Below, one piece after another: positions 23,529 through 34,230 of a stretch of DNA of 64,000 nt. Location of the stretch: contig JAQUND010000002.1 of the NCBI GenBank assembly GCA_028717785.1, forward strand, positions 62,001 to 126,000, in the 5' to 3' direction. Position numbers and translations under genes: made by a program. Each line of letters starts with the position of its first letter. Position 1 is the stretch's first letter. The stretch is from Candidatus Nanoarchaeia archaeon. Lineage in GTDB: Archaea > Nanoarchaeota > Nanoarchaeia > SCGC-AAA011-G17 > JAFCDX01. The notes below the pieces were generated by a model. It was not told where the DNA came from and searched no databases. It saw only the letters and a program-made list of their open reading frames with translations.

Positions 23529-26039
23529 TTAAGATACTTCTACAACAATAGCTGAACCAGTTTGAATATTAGTTACCCTATAAATATCATATGAAGATGA
23601 ATAACCTGAAGCATTTACAAAAGCTCTAGTTACTAAAGTCATATCTGAGAATGATAATCCACCAACTTTAAATGATGGTGTACCAAATGATGTTGGCCAA
23701 GCAAAATAGAAATATTTACCTCCAGTACAATCAAAAGTTCTTGTTTGTACACGTGTTGATGAAAATTCAGAGGATAATGCAATAATTTGTGCATCTGATA
23801 ATGAAGTTAATGTACTTGTTCCCCAATACCTCTTATTACTAAATAATACTGAAGTAGAAGAAGTTGCAGGAGTTGTTCCATCATTTACAGTAATAGTATA
23901 TGTCCTATTAGTTGTAATTGTTTGTCCTGAATGAGTATAAGTTCTTATAGATGGAAGTAATGTTCCAATACCTTGATCAATAGATTGAGATACAATATCT
24001 TTATTTACTGTCCAATTTAATACTACAGAAGTTACTGTTTGACCTATTTCAACAACAGAACCACCAGTTAATAATACAACAGGAGCAATATATAATAATT
24101 CATCTAAAGCTGCTTCAACAGTAGGATAAGAAGGATTATGATATGTTATTTCAGATGCATCACTGCCTCCCCCACCTCCACCTCCAATAAAAGGAACTCC
24201 AAATACAAATATAGATCCATCAATATTTATATTTCCTTTAACATTAGTACAAACATCAATAGTAATTTTAGGTAAACTACCGCGAGCATAAATATTAACT
24301 ATTTTATCTTGTGTAGGAGAACCTATTTGTAAAGGAGAACCATATCCTAATAAAATATTTCCACTTGTATCTCTTATTGCTTTCTCAATATAAATATCTC
24401 TAGTTTTTAAAGATGCATCCATATGTATTGGCCAACTTGGATCACCAGTGAAAAATCCAATTTGTCCTCCTTTCATATAAATAGAAGAATCCGTAAGAGA
24501 ATCAGCTCCATCTGCAAACATTGCAATAGTATTAGGAGTACCTTCTATTACTGATGCAAGATTATTTACTGTATTTGATAATTCAGACAAATCATTAAAC
24601 ATTTGTATTTGATTTTCCTGAATATTACTATATTTAGAAGAAATGTAATTAAGTGTACCACTATTTTGAGTTAAAATATTTACAGCTAATTCCAATTGAT
24701 AAAAAGCTTCATTCCAATCTTCTACATAAAGTTCATCTGCTGTAGCAGCATCTACAATGGTAGCTGCTGTATCATCTACCATATTATCGGTCTTTATATT
24801 AAGACGTAAAGAATAAGAGGTTCCAAACCCACCAGGACCACTTTGTATTTTTTCTAAAGAAGGTAATAAAATTCCCCCAAATCCAATATTTGAACTACTT
24901 CCTGAAGGAGCATCTATAAAAAGAACTCCTAAAAGATTAGTTGCAAGAACTGTATCTTGAACTGAATTATAAACTGTATAATAGATAAGAACTGTATTAA
25001 AATCAAATGCATCATTAATAGCATAATCAATAGCCATTTTATCATAAGTAAGATTTGGATCATTAAAGATACTTTTAAGAGTATCTAAATTCCAAATAAG
25101 ACTCATACAATCTACTCTAGATCTTCTAAAACTTATAGAAGTTACTCCATTATTATAATTTAATAGATCCTCATAAATTCCAGAAGTTAAATAAGAACTT
25201 GTATCAGTAAGATAAGCATTATTTGGGGATAAAATGGTTTTTCCTTCTGCAGTATACCACCATCCTGGAATTCCATTAGCAGTCATATTATAAGAACCTA
25301 CTAAAGTAGATCCATCTACAAAATCATAATAAGCTCTATAGTCAAGACCATCAGGATGTGGATATGTATAATGTTCTCTACCTAAAATATTTTCACCAAG
25401 ATCTCCAATTTCTATACCATGCATATAATTAGCATCTTCAACTTGTTGAAAATATGTACTCATTTGTCCATGAGAAGTTGGAACAAGAATATAAGTTTCA
25501 TTATAAGTTCCAAATGTATCAGAACGAACATTTCCTGCAGAAACTTGACCAATATATTTTACAACAGAATTATATCCTAATGAACCATCTGCATCTAATT
25601 CTTCCATCCAATGATTAGAAGAATCTTTTGTCCATCTTATAGCTCCTGTTTCTTTTAACCATTTCCAAAAAACTCTTTCCGATACAGTAGTTTGAAGATT
25701 AGCTTGATAACTATCTTGATTTAATAAATTAGCTTCTAAATTTAAAGCATAATTTTCAAAAGATTCTGCTATTAAAACTCTACCATCTTTTATTGCAGTG
25801 GTATTTTGATTATATTCCCACGCACCTACAATAGCATTAACATTAAATTTATTTTCATTAAATGATGAATCTGATGGTTGATCGATTTTAGGTATATTTA
25901 AAAGAGCAAAATTGGAAATTTTTACAATATTGTTTCTTTCATTTATATTTAATCCTATATCTTCAACTGCAGAACTAAATGTATAAATAGTTCCCCCATT
26001 GGTTCTCATTCTTTTTACAAAAGGAGTAATTCTGTTCAT
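23529..26039 (-). CDS. Virion protein with Ig-like C-terminal domain, 836 aa
   Basis: The N-terminal half contains RVFWKWLKETGAIRWTKD (near residue 120), a segment I associate with large tail or head-associated structural proteins. A glycine run (about 620) acts as a hinge. The last about 200 residues follow the pattern of an Ig-like surface domain found at the end of many phage structural proteins: LLTGGSVVEIGQTVTSVVLN, TYTITVNDGTTPATSS and KRYWG, then a small beta-rich cap. It may bind host or environmental glycans. Part of the leftward fibre operon, directly upstream of the three receptor-binding paralogues. Confidence 0.7.
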   Translation of the reverse strand: MNRITPFVKRMRTNGGTIYTFSSAVEDIGLNINERNNIVKISNFALLNIPKIDQPSDSSFNENKFNVNAIVGAWEYNQNTTAIKDGRVLIAESFENYALNLEANLLNQDSYQANLQTTVSERVFWKWLKETGAIRWTKDSSNHWMEELDADGSLGYNSVVKYIGQVSAGNVRSDTFGTYNETYILVPTSHGQMSTYFQQVEDANYMHGIEIGDLGENILGREHYTYPHPDGLDYRAYYDFVDGSTLVGSYNMTANGIPGWWYTAEGKTILSPNNAYLTDTSSYLTSGIYEDLLNYNNGVTSISFRRSRVDCMSLIWNLDTLKSIFNDPNLTYDKMAIDYAINDAFDFNTVLIYYTVYNSVQDTVLATNLLGVLFIDAPSGSSSNIGFGGILLPSLEKIQSGPGGFGTSYSLRLNIKTDNMVDDTAATIVDAATADELYVEDWNEAFYQLELAVNILTQNSGTLNYISSKYSNIQENQIQMFNDLSELSNTVNNLASVIEGTPNTIAMFADGADSLTDSSIYMKGGQIGFFTGDPSWPIHMDASLKTRDIYIEKAIRDTSGNILLGYGSPLQIGSPTQDKIVNIYARGSLPKITIDVCTNVKGNINIDGSIFVFGVPFIGGGGGGGSDASEITYHNPSYPTVEAALDELLYIAPVVLLTGGSVVEIGQTVTSVVLNWTVNKDIVSQSIDQGIGTLLPSIRTYTHSGQTITTNRTYTITVNDGTTPATSSTSVLFSNKRYWGTSTLTSLSDAQIIALSSEFSSTRVQTRTFDCTGGKYFYFAWPTSFGTPSFKVGGLSFSDMTLVTRAFVNASGYSSSYDIYRVTNIQTGSAIVVEVS

Positions 26040-26065
26040 ATTTTATTTACTTTTATTTATTATAG

Positions 26066-29000
26066 TTAATTTACTGCTGCTGGTTTATATTCAATAGTTC
26101 CTATTTTAGATGTTATATAGTTAGAATCACTACTTGTTCCAGTTATTTTTAAAATATTCGTTGTTGTCCAATCTTTAGAAGTGAGTTCAGTATAACTAAC
26201 TATTCTTTTTCCAGTTCCCCCAGCATTATATTCAAATTCTGTATTTACTCTAGCAACTGTAGAAGATACTCTAATTATTACGGCTTTAATTATCCAATTA
26301 TCTATTAAAGCTGCATCTGGTTGTATAGATCCTATCTCAGTTCCAGCAAAATATGCTTTAACTATAGAATCAGTTGAATGGGAAGAATCATAAACACCAG
26401 AATATAATGCAATTAATTTATCCCCATTAATTGATAATACATTAGCAGGAACAGTATAAGTATATAAATCCGTTTCTCCAGTACTTACATTACCAGCATC
26501 TATATAAAAATCTTTTAATACTCCGCTGACTGTTGAAAAAGTATTAGAGGATCCACATACTATATTAGTAGCAGTAGGAGTAATTTTAAATCTTTCAGAA
26601 GAATTATTTTTAATTGATAAAATTTTAGAACCCGGGGTTGATAAAAAGTTATTTGATTCTAATTTATATGCTATAGCACTTGAACTATCAACTACTCTAG
26701 GGTTAAATTCTATTCTTATAGAAGTATCAACTAATACTGATAATATTTTACCAGATATAGTTCCAGAAGTTGTAGGACTATCAGTAATAGATATAAAATC
26801 TCCAGTAGCATTACCAGATCCAGATTGAGTACGAGAAAGATCCATATAAGTTCCATTTGAATTTCCCCCTCCTCCTACAGAATTCATTATTCTTATTCCA
26901 GTTCCATTAAATTGATTAATATCTATACCATATCCTGTAGAACCATTTGAAATAGAAATTCCTTTTCCTGTAGATTGATTTGAAATATTTAAACCAGTTC
27001 CAGTTAAACCATTATAAATTGAAACACCAAATCCTGTCCAATCATTTGATAAATCTAATCCAATTCCCGTTGATGAATTAGATACATATATTCCAGTTCC
27101 ATCTGCAGAATTTTCTGCGTAAAAACCAATTCCCGCTCCTGTAATATAACTTAAAAATTCAGTAGCATATATTTTACCATCATAAAGTAATGGATTTGAA
27201 TGGGTTGGCATAACATTTTCTGTATAAAAAGCTCCTTGAGTTTTTGTAGCATATGGAGCATACCAACTATTTCCAGCATCCCACTCTAAAATATTATTTG
27301 TAGGAGTTACCCCACCTCCACCTGCTCCAAGTAGAATTCCATTAGCATAAGCATTTCCACTTGAATCAATATAAAATTTTTCTGCCCCTTGATTTCTCAA
27401 AGATAATATTCTAGAAGTAGTTAAAAGATTACAAGTATCTAAAATATATGCATTTCCAGCAGTTGCAGCAACTCTTGGATTAAAATCTATTCTTATAGAA
27501 GTATCCATAATTGCAGTTAATATTTTACCAGATATAGTTCCAGAATTTGTTGGATTATCAGTAATAGAAATAAAATTTGCTTCTGCACTTCCAGATCCAC
27601 TCTGAGTTCTTGATAAAACTAGCATATTTCCAGTAGTTCCAGCACCATGAACTCCAGAATTATTTATAAATAATCCTGCATTAAAATCTGTATCTATAAG
27701 TAATCCAATACCAGTAGTACTATTATTATCTATATAAATTGCTGCTCCTGTTCCACTATCATTTGTTGCTTTTATTCCATTACCATTAAGACTATTAGTT
27801 ACATCAATTCCAGTACCATTATTACCATTAAATACAGATAATCCTACCCCAGTCGCATATTCATTATCTACATAAACTCCTGCCCAATTTGAAGAATTAA
27901 CACAAGTTAACATAGAAATATGTAAATCCGCATTTAAATTTAATCGAGTAGTTCCATCAGGATCTGTTGTTCCTGTATAAAAATTAATTCCTGATTGTTT
28001 ACTTGTATAAGGAATATAATAATTATTTGAAGAATCCCAATGCAATATATTATCTGTAGGAGTTACTCCTCCGCTAGAATCCCCGGTAAAAGCTATAGTT
28101 TTTCTTATACTAGAGTCATTGGTAATAAATAAATTAGTTCCATCCCATTCTAAAGCTCCAACTTCAGGATTAGTTAAATTTGTTCCTTTAGTAAATTTTA
28201 TAGGAGATCTTCCAGCAGTAGATTCACCAGCTTTTAAATGTAACCATGCAGAAGGTGTAATAATTCCTATACCTTGTTTTCCATTAGCTCCAAAATTGAA
28301 TAATGTTCCTGATCCTGCAGTTAAATCAAGTATATAATTAGTATTAGCATTTATTTGAACATTAGAATTAAAAACTCTAGAAGTATAATTATAAACAACT
28401 ATATCTGCAGAGGCTTTTTTGCCAGATATATTATGAGTTATTGTACAAGTATAAGTCCCACTAGTATTAGTATTTGTTACCCTATCTGAACTAAAGAATG
28501 AACCTAGATAAGTCCACTCATATGAGTAATCAGAGCTATCCATAGCAGATAATTGTACTATAGCTGTATTTAAATCTAAGTCTCCATCTTTATATAAAAT
28601 AGGAATTGGTAAAATAGAAGCAGCTCCATTTATTCCTAAAAGAACTCCATTAGCATAAGCGTTACCACTTACATCAACATAAAATTTTTCAGTACCACTA
28701 TTTTTTAAAGATAATAATTTAGCTCCATATATGGATAATGCAGAACTAGTATCTAACATATAAGCTATAGAAGTTGAAGTATCTGAAACTCTAGGATTCA
28801 TATTCATTCTAACAGTTGATCCTAAAGTTGCTTTTAAAATAGATCCAGATATTATTCCAGAATTTGTTGGATTATCTGTAATATTAATTATATCTCCAGT
28901 AATATTAATACTACCTGTTCCGGTTCTACTTATTTCTAATAAATGTGCTGAAGTATCACTTCCTGATGGAACTTTAGTAAGATATAAGGATCTTCCTTTA

Positions 29001-32000
29001 TCAGATTTAAACCAACCCCCATGAGAAGTATTTACCCCATCACCAACAATTGCAAAACCTTCAGCACCTCCATTTCCTCCATATATAGCAGCAACAGAAG
29101 TAGCATTACAATAAGAAGCAATATAACCTACTCCTGTGACAGTTGATTCATTTACTAAAAATGCACCAGCATGAAGATAACCATCATAATTTAATCTTGT
29201 AGTATGTGAAGGATCTGTAGAACTATTATCGAAACATCCTGTTGTTTGAGATACATAAGGAACATATTTATTAGTACTCCAATCTAATATAGCTGCAACT
29301 GGAGTTACCCCTCCACCGCCTGCTCCTAAAAGAATTCCATTAGCATAAGCATTTCCGCTTGCATCAACATAAAATTTTTCAGTACCTTGATTTTTTAAAG
29401 ATAGTATTCTAGAAGTAGTTAAAACATTGTGAGTATCTAAAATATATGCATTTCCAGCAGTTGTAGCAACTCTAGGATTCATATCTATTCTAACAGTTGT
29501 TCCAGTTCTAGCTTTAAGTATAGAACCTGATATACTTCCAGAAGTTGTTGGATTATCATTAATTTCCACCAAATCAGCAGTAATATTTGATGATCCTGCA
29601 CTACTTAATCTATCTATATGAACATTAGGAGAAGATGGAGCAACTGAACCAGCTTGTGTACAATAAAGGGTATATCCTTCATCAGAACTAAAATTTCCCC
29701 CATTTCCTACAGTTGAATGACTATCTATTCCTGTAGATGTTGTATCTATAGTTATAGAATTAGGGATAAAAACCCCATTTAAAAATAAAATTCCAGCATA
29801 ATCAGGAAAACCAGCAGCACCTGAAGAATAAAAATAACAATTACCACCTGTTTCAGTTTTTGTAGGATAAGGAATATATTTATTAGTACTCCAATCTAAT
29901 ATAGCTGAAACAGGAGTTACCCCACCTGAACTAGGAATCCAAGATCTTACTCCATCTGAAGTAGAACTTAGAATGTATCCCCCAATAGAAGGATTACCTA
30001 AACTTGGTTCTGCATATGCAATTACATATCCTTTATCTACTAAAGATCTATCAACAAATGTAGCTGAATAATCTGCACCATATTGTAGACCTACTGGAGT
30101 TGCATTAGCATCTGATATAAATAAAGATGTTGTAAATGAGAGATTTCCATATCCATTTCCAAAACTAAAATCACAATAAACATTTGTATCTGTAGGATCT
30201 TCTCCATGTAATTGAACAGTTGCATTATCTAAATAAATAAAACTACCACTATCTAAATCTGATGAATTTGTTGTACGAATTTTAAAAGAATAATCACTTA
30301 TATCTATATCTGTAAGTTGGTTTAAATTTCCCCCTAATTTTACACTTGAATCTTGTAAAGTTAATCCATTAGTGAAATTATAAGTTGTTCCTCCACCACC
30401 AGATCCTAATAAGATTCCGTTAGCATAAGCATTACCACTTGCATCAACATAGAATTTTTCTATTCCAGAATTTTTTAAAGATAAAAGTTTAGCTCCATAT
30501 ATAGATAACGCAGAACTAGTATCTAACATATAAGCTATTGCTGAAGAACTATCAGCAACTCTAGGATAAAAACTTACTCTTTCTGAATCCCCTATTTTTG
30601 CACTTAATACTTTTCCAGATATATCGCCAGATGTACTTGGATCATCTATTATATTAATAAAATTACCAGCATAAGAAATATTACTTCCCGGATAAGGAGA
30701 TCTAATTAAAAGAATATTATGACCTACTGAAATTCTATTATTAGTTTCTGGTGAAATACTTTCTCCTGTAACAAAAGCTCCAGCAGTTCCTACTAAACTA
30801 TTAGTATATAAAACTCCATAACTTGGATCTTCTGTAATACTATCATTATTTATTTTAACAGCAGGAGTTGCATAATCTGATTGATTACTATTTATACCTA
30901 TAGTTCCATTATTTAAAGTTACAAACATAGAAGCATATAAATAGCCATTTAAATTTAATCTTGTATTATCATCAGGAACATCAGTTCCTGTATAAAATGC
31001 TAATTTTGCTGGTTTTATAGCATAAGGAATATATTTATTAGTACTCCAGTCAAGTATATCAGAAACTGGGGGAACATAATAAGATGTGCTAACATCCAAA
31101 ATTCCTGAATTCCATTTTAATGTTGCTCCTGTAGAAGAACTTCTAATAAAATTAGATAAAGAACCGTCTACATAAGAAGTTACATAAGATAAAGAAGCTT
31201 TATTAGTATTCAACCAAGCAATTGAAGTATCTCTTGCTGATAAAGAACCATCTACATACAATTTAGAAACTTTATTAGAGTCAAGCCAAGCTATAGAAAC
31301 ATCTCTTGCTGCTAAAGAGCCATCAACATAAATTTTAGAGGTTTTATTTGTATTCAACCAAGCAATTGAAGTATCCCTAGCAGATAAAGAAGGATCTATA
31401 TAATTTTTAACTGTTTGAAAAGATAAAGAATTAGCTGCTAACCAAGCTATAGAAACATCTCTTGCTGATAAAGAACCATCAACATAAGAAGTTACATAAG
31501 ATAAAGAAGCTTTATTAGTATTCAACCAAGCAATTGAAGTATCCCTAGCAGATAAAGAACCATCAACGTAAGTTTTAACAGATGAAAAATTAATTGTATT
31601 AGCTGCTAACCAAGCGATTGAAGTATCCCTTGCTGATAAAGAACCATCAACGTAAATTAATGAAGCTTTATTAGTATTTAATAAAACTATTGAAGCATCC
31701 CTGGAAATTAAAGCATTATCTACATAAAATGAAGAAATTTTATTAGCATTTAACCAAGCTATAGAAACATCTCTTGCTGATAAAGAACCGTCAACATAAT
31801 TTTTAACTGAAGAAAAATTAATTGTATTAGCTGCTAACCATGCAATAGATACATCTCTTGCATATAAGGAACCATCAACATAAGGGGATGTCATCATATT
31901 AGCATTTAACCAGTTTATTAAAATATCTCTGGTTGCTAAAGAACCATCTATATATGCTTTTGAAGGTTTATTTGTATTTAGCCAAGATATAGAGGTATCT

Positions 32001-32812
32001 CTTGCTGCTAAAGAACCATCTACATAAATTTTTGTTGTAGTAGTTAAATAACTTATGGAAGAATCAAAAAGAGATTTAGTTACAAAAGATGCATCATTAA
32101 CTGTTAAAACCCCTGCAGTTATTTTTAATCCAGGACCAACTTTTATACCACCTAAAACTGTAGAAGATGCTATAGGTAAAACATATCCTCCTCCACCTCC
32201 TCCACCATTAGCACTTACATCTGATCCAAAATGGTATCTTGTCCAAGTTGATCCATAAGATGGATCATATTTTGTACATATGAAAGATATCCATGTTCCT
32301 GAAGCATCTGATGCAGGTAAATAATAAGCTACATCTGTACATGGATCTAATTGAATTTTAAAATCATTTGGGGAATCAGTACATGGATCAAAAAGAAGTT
32401 CAACAATTTGAGAAACTTGTTTACATCTTAATGCAATAGGATTTAAGTTATCTATCTTATAATAAGGTTTATTAATATCAAGATATTTATATGCTGAGCT
32501 TTCCCAAATACTAGAATCCCTCGTTGAAGAATCAGGCCCAATAAATGCACTATACCATGAATAATCAGCAGTAGTAATATTTTCATACAAATTTGTATAT
32601 TGATTTCTAACAACTAGATTGTCTACTATTGCTGTAACAAATTCACCTTTTGAAGCTTTTACTTTTCCTGTTGTAGTAAGAGGTTTTATCAAAATGCCTT
32701 GACTAGCATCATAATAAATATCCATTGACCTTTGAACAGAAGCAAAATTATAATTCCAATGTTTAGGTAATTCTGGTATAAATGTGTCTAAATAAATTTG
32801 ATTCCAGTACAT
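26066..32812 (-). CDS. Giant repetitive tail fibre protein, 2248 aa
   Basis: First gene of the leftward fibre operon. After an N-terminal virion-binding region (1-250) comes a tandem array of about 24-30-residue units, YVDGSLSARDTSIAWLNTNK (about 258-580, eleven units plus a partial). The rest is a chain of similar modules (about 200 residues each) that begin ILDWSTNKYIPY and end with a block such as RVADSSSAIAYMLDTSSA, then SLKNSGTEKFYVDASGNAYA and NGILLG. Around residues 1395-1530 an Ig-like domain (YEWTYLG, GTYTCTITHN) and a WLHLKAGESTAGRSPIKFTK motif appear. Likely a very long trimeric fibre. Confidence 0.8.
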   Translation of the reverse strand: MYWNQIYLDTFIPELPKHWNYNFASVQRSMDIYYDASQGILIKPLTTTGKVKASKGEFVTAIVDNLVVRNQYTNLYENITTADYSWYSAFIGPDSSTRDSSIWESSAYKYLDINKPYYKIDNLNPIALRCKQVSQIVELLFDPCTDSPNDFKIQLDPCTDVAYYLPASDASGTWISFICTKYDPSYGSTWTRYHFGSDVSANGGGGGGGYVLPIASSTVLGGIKVGPGLKITAGVLTVNDASFVTKSLFDSSISYLTTTTKIYVDGSLAARDTSISWLNTNKPSKAYIDGSLATRDILINWLNANMMTSPYVDGSLYARDVSIAWLAANTINFSSVKNYVDGSLSARDVSIAWLNANKISSFYVDNALISRDASIVLLNTNKASLIYVDGSLSARDTSIAWLAANTINFSSVKTYVDGSLSARDTSIAWLNTNKASLSYVTSYVDGSLSARDVSIAWLAANSLSFQTVKNYIDPSLSARDTSIAWLNTNKTSKIYVDGSLAARDVSIAWLDSNKVSKLYVDGSLSARDTSIAWLNTNKASLSYVTSYVDGSLSNFIRSSSTGATLKWNSGILDVSTSYYVPPVSDILDWSTNKYIPYAIKPAKLAFYTGTDVPDDNTRLNLNGYLYASMFVTLNNGTIGINSNQSDYATPAVKINNDSITEDPSYGVLYTNSLVGTAGAFVTGESISPETNNRISVGHNILLIRSPYPGSNISYAGNFINIIDDPSTSGDISGKVLSAKIGDSERVSFYPRVADSSSAIAYMLDTSSALSIYGAKLLSLKNSGIEKFYVDASGNAYANGILLGSGGGGTTYNFTNGLTLQDSSVKLGGNLNQLTDIDISDYSFKIRTTNSSDLDSGSFIYLDNATVQLHGEDPTDTNVYCDFSFGNGYGNLSFTTSLFISDANATPVGLQYGADYSATFVDRSLVDKGYVIAYAEPSLGNPSIGGYILSSTSDGVRSWIPSSGGVTPVSAILDWSTNKYIPYPTKTETGGNCYFYSSGAAGFPDYAGILFLNGVFIPNSITIDTTSTGIDSHSTVGNGGNFSSDEGYTLYCTQAGSVAPSSPNVHIDRLSSAGSSNITADLVEINDNPTTSGSISGSILKARTGTTVRIDMNPRVATTAGNAYILDTHNVLTTSRILSLKNQGTEKFYVDASGNAYANGILLGAGGGGVTPVAAILDWSTNKYVPYVSQTTGCFDNSSTDPSHTTRLNYDGYLHAGAFLVNESTVTGVGYIASYCNATSVAAIYGGNGGAEGFAIVGDGVNTSHGGWFKSDKGRSLYLTKVPSGSDTSAHLLEISRTGTGSINITGDIINITDNPTNSGIISGSILKATLGSTVRMNMNPRVSDTSTSIAYMLDTSSALSIYGAKLLSLKNSGTEKFYVDVSGNAYANGVLLGINGAASILPIPILYKDGDLDLNTAIVQLSAMDSSDYSYEWTYLGSFFSSDRVTNTNTSGTYTCTITHNISGKKASADIVVYNYTSRVFNSNVQINANTNYILDLTAGSGTLFNFGANGKQGIGIITPSAWLHLKAGESTAGRSPIKFTKGTNLTNPEVGALEWDGTNLFITNDSSIRKTIAFTGDSSGGVTPTDNILHWDSSNNYYIPYTSKQSGINFYTGTTDPDGTTRLNLNADLHISMLTCVNSSNWAGVYVDNEYATGVGLSVFNGNNGTGIDVTNSLNGNGIKATNDSGTGAAIYIDNNSTTGIGLLIDTDFNAGLFINNSGVHGAGTTGNMLVLSRTQSGSGSAEANFISITDNPTNSGTISGKILTAIMDTSIRIDFNPRVAATAGNAYILDTCNLLTTSRILSLRNQGAEKFYIDSSGNAYANGILLGAGGGGVTPTNNILEWDAGNSWYAPYATKTQGAFYTENVMPTHSNPLLYDGKIYATEFLSYITGAGIGFYAENSADGTGIYVSNSSTGIGLDLSNDWTGFGVSIYNGLTGTGLNISNQSTGKGISISNGSTGYGIDINQFNGTGIRIMNSVGGGGNSNGTYMDLSRTQSGSGNATGDFISITDSPTTSGTISGKILSVLVDTSIRIEFNPRVVDSSSAIAYKLESNNFLSTPGSKILSIKNNSSERFKITPTATNIVCGSSNTFSTVSGVLKDFYIDAGNVSTGETDLYTYTVPANVLSINGDKLIALYSGVYDSSHSTDSIVKAYFAGTEIGSIQPDAALIDNWIIKAVIIRVSSTVARVNTEFEYNAGGTGKRIVSYTELTSKDWTTTNILKITGTSSDSNYITSKIGTIEYKPAAVN
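31150..32045 (-). repeat. Tandem repeats coding the fibre shaft
   Basis: About a dozen units of 72-90 bases with recurring GAACCATCAACATA, CAAGCAATTGAAGTATC and CTTGCTGATAAAG blocks. They encode the DGSLSARDTSIAWLNTNK units of the 2248-aa fibre. Unit spacing alternates between short (about 24 aa) and longer (with TINFSSVK) forms. Confidence 0.8.
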
Positions 32813-32823
32813 ATTATTTAAGT

Positions 32824-32838
32824 TTTATTTTATATATC
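32824..32838 (-). promoter_or_regulatory. TATAAATA-like element before the fibre operon
   Basis: On the minus strand the sequence reads GGATATATAAAATAAAAC about 12 bases before the start codon of the 2248-aa fibre. It matches the element before the gp25-like gene (GATATATAAATAAAAC) almost base for base. T4 late promoters have the consensus TATAAATA. The short distance to the start would give an almost leaderless mRNA, so a translation-leader role is an alternative. Confidence 0.4.
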
Positions 32839-32908
32839 CGTATCATAAAAAAGTCCTGAAAAAATTTTTAATATATAATCTGTAATTATTCACCTAAAAA
32901 CTAAAATA

Positions 32909-34135
32909 ATGATACAAGATTTAAATGAATTTAATTGGGATTTATTTACAGACGGATATAGAGGTGGAAGTAAATTAATACCAAATGAAAATATTAAGGG
33001 AACAGATTCAACTACACGGGTTTTTTCAAGAGAACCTTATGCTCAAGAGCTATTCGAAATTTATGATCAAGCACCAAATAAAAGTATAAAAAAAGATTTA
33101 TCTAAAGGAGATTGTGTTATTATCACAAGTATCCCCTATATAGATCAATACCGAATGTCTATTGAATTACTCGGAGGGCTAACTGTAGATATTGATTTAA
33201 ATAGGGAAAAAAGATTTATTCAAATTTATGGATATAATAATCCATTAGAATTTGCAGAAATTCTTTCTAATCCCGAAATAAGAAAAAATTTTGTTTCACA
33301 AAAACTTTATGCTTATGTTACAGATATTAAACCTTCATTAAAAATATCATTATGGCAAGGTCATATTCAAAAAACTAAAGAAGAATTTATGAATGAGGTA
33401 AAATCTCCTTCTAAAGCTTATGTTGCAAAAATAATAAATGCTAATAGAGGAGGATATTTTGTTGAAGTTCAAGGAGTTGAAGCATTTATGCCAGGATCAT
33501 TAGCAGCACCAAATAAAATTGTAGATTTCCAAAATTTAGTAGGGAAAGAAGTAGTTGTAATGATTGAAGATTTTTTAAAAGAAATGAATTCATTTATAGT
33601 TTCCCATAAAAAGTATATAGATTATGTTTTGCCGAAAAAGATTTCGGAAATTCAAATGGATAAAAAATATACAGGAACTATTACCGGAACATCTAAATAT
33701 GGAATATTTATAGAATTTGGTGAAATATTTACAGGACTTTTACATAATTCTAAAATGAAAGAAACTACTCTTAATCTATTTAAAAATAGGGAATATAAAC
33801 CAGGAGATACTATTGAATTTTATATTAATGAAATATCTAAAGATAATAGAATTATTTTAACTGAAGAGAGTCCAGAAGAAAAAAAGAAAAAAGTTAAAGA
33901 TTTTATTGAAGCAAATAAAGAAAAAATTATTAGTTCTAAAGTTGCAGCTATTATGAATTTTGGGGTTATTGTAAATATTAATGATTTATCTGGGGTTATT
34001 CCTAATAAAGAATTTAAGAATAGAAATATAAATATTAAAAATTTAAATATTGGGGATGAAATTTTAGTGAAATTTTATTCAGAAAAGGATGATAAATTAA
34101 CTTTTAATTTACCCTCTGTAGAAAAAGAAGAATAA
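32909..34135 (+). CDS. Ribosomal protein S1-like RNA-binding protein, 408 aa
   Basis: At least three S1 (OB-fold) domains are visible: about 168-235 (VAKIINANRGGYFVEVQGVE, ending SFIVSHK), 250-325 (YTGTITGTSKYGIFIEFGEI, then GLLHNSKM) and 335-405 (KVAAIMNFGVIVNINDLSGV). A degenerate one may precede at about 65-130. S1 binds mRNA leaders on the 30S subunit. In a host where Shine-Dalgarno sequences are little used, a phage S1 could favour phage mRNAs with A-rich leaders. Bacterial S1 has four to six domains; this one is shorter. Transcribed divergently from the fibre operon. Confidence 0.85.
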   Translation: MIQDLNEFNWDLFTDGYRGGSKLIPNENIKGTDSTTRVFSREPYAQELFEIYDQAPNKSIKKDLSKGDCVIITSIPYIDQYRMSIELLGGLTVDIDLNREKRFIQIYGYNNPLEFAEILSNPEIRKNFVSQKLYAYVTDIKPSLKISLWQGHIQKTKEEFMNEVKSPSKAYVAKIINANRGGYFVEVQGVEAFMPGSLAAPNKIVDFQNLVGKEVVVMIEDFLKEMNSFIVSHKKYIDYVLPKKISEIQMDKKYTGTITGTSKYGIFIEFGEIFTGLLHNSKMKETTLNLFKNREYKPGDTIEFYINEISKDNRIILTEESPEEKKKKVKDFIEANKEKIISSKVAAIMNFGVIVNINDLSGVIPNKEFKNRNINIKNLNIGDEILVKFYSEKDDKLTFNLPSVEKEE

Positions 34136-34230
34136 TTTCTTTCTATTTAAGGATCTTCTTCTTTTTTCTTTAGTCACTTATTGTATGCGGGGGGAGATAA
34201 AAGTTTCGTTAAAAACGTTAAAGATTTGTT
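34136..34230 (+). other. Non-coding leader/trailer with a G-rich patch
   Basis: Between the S1-like gene and its terminator lies a stretch without a convincing gene. It contains GCGGGGGGAG (about 34188-34197), striking in this AT-rich genome, followed by three GTTAAA repeats (34208-34234). It might be part of a structured 3' UTR or a small RNA ending at the terminator at 34231; nothing firmer can be said. Confidence 0.3.

Noticed and set aside
31150..32045. CRISPR-like or origin-type iteron array
   Set aside because: Repeats stay in frame and encode the fibre shaft; unit length varies and no cas or replication gene is near.
32909..34135. Polynucleotide phosphorylase or RNase E fragment (S1 domain carriers)
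   Set aside because: No catalytic domain is present; several S1 domains in a row and nothing else fit an S1-like protein better.
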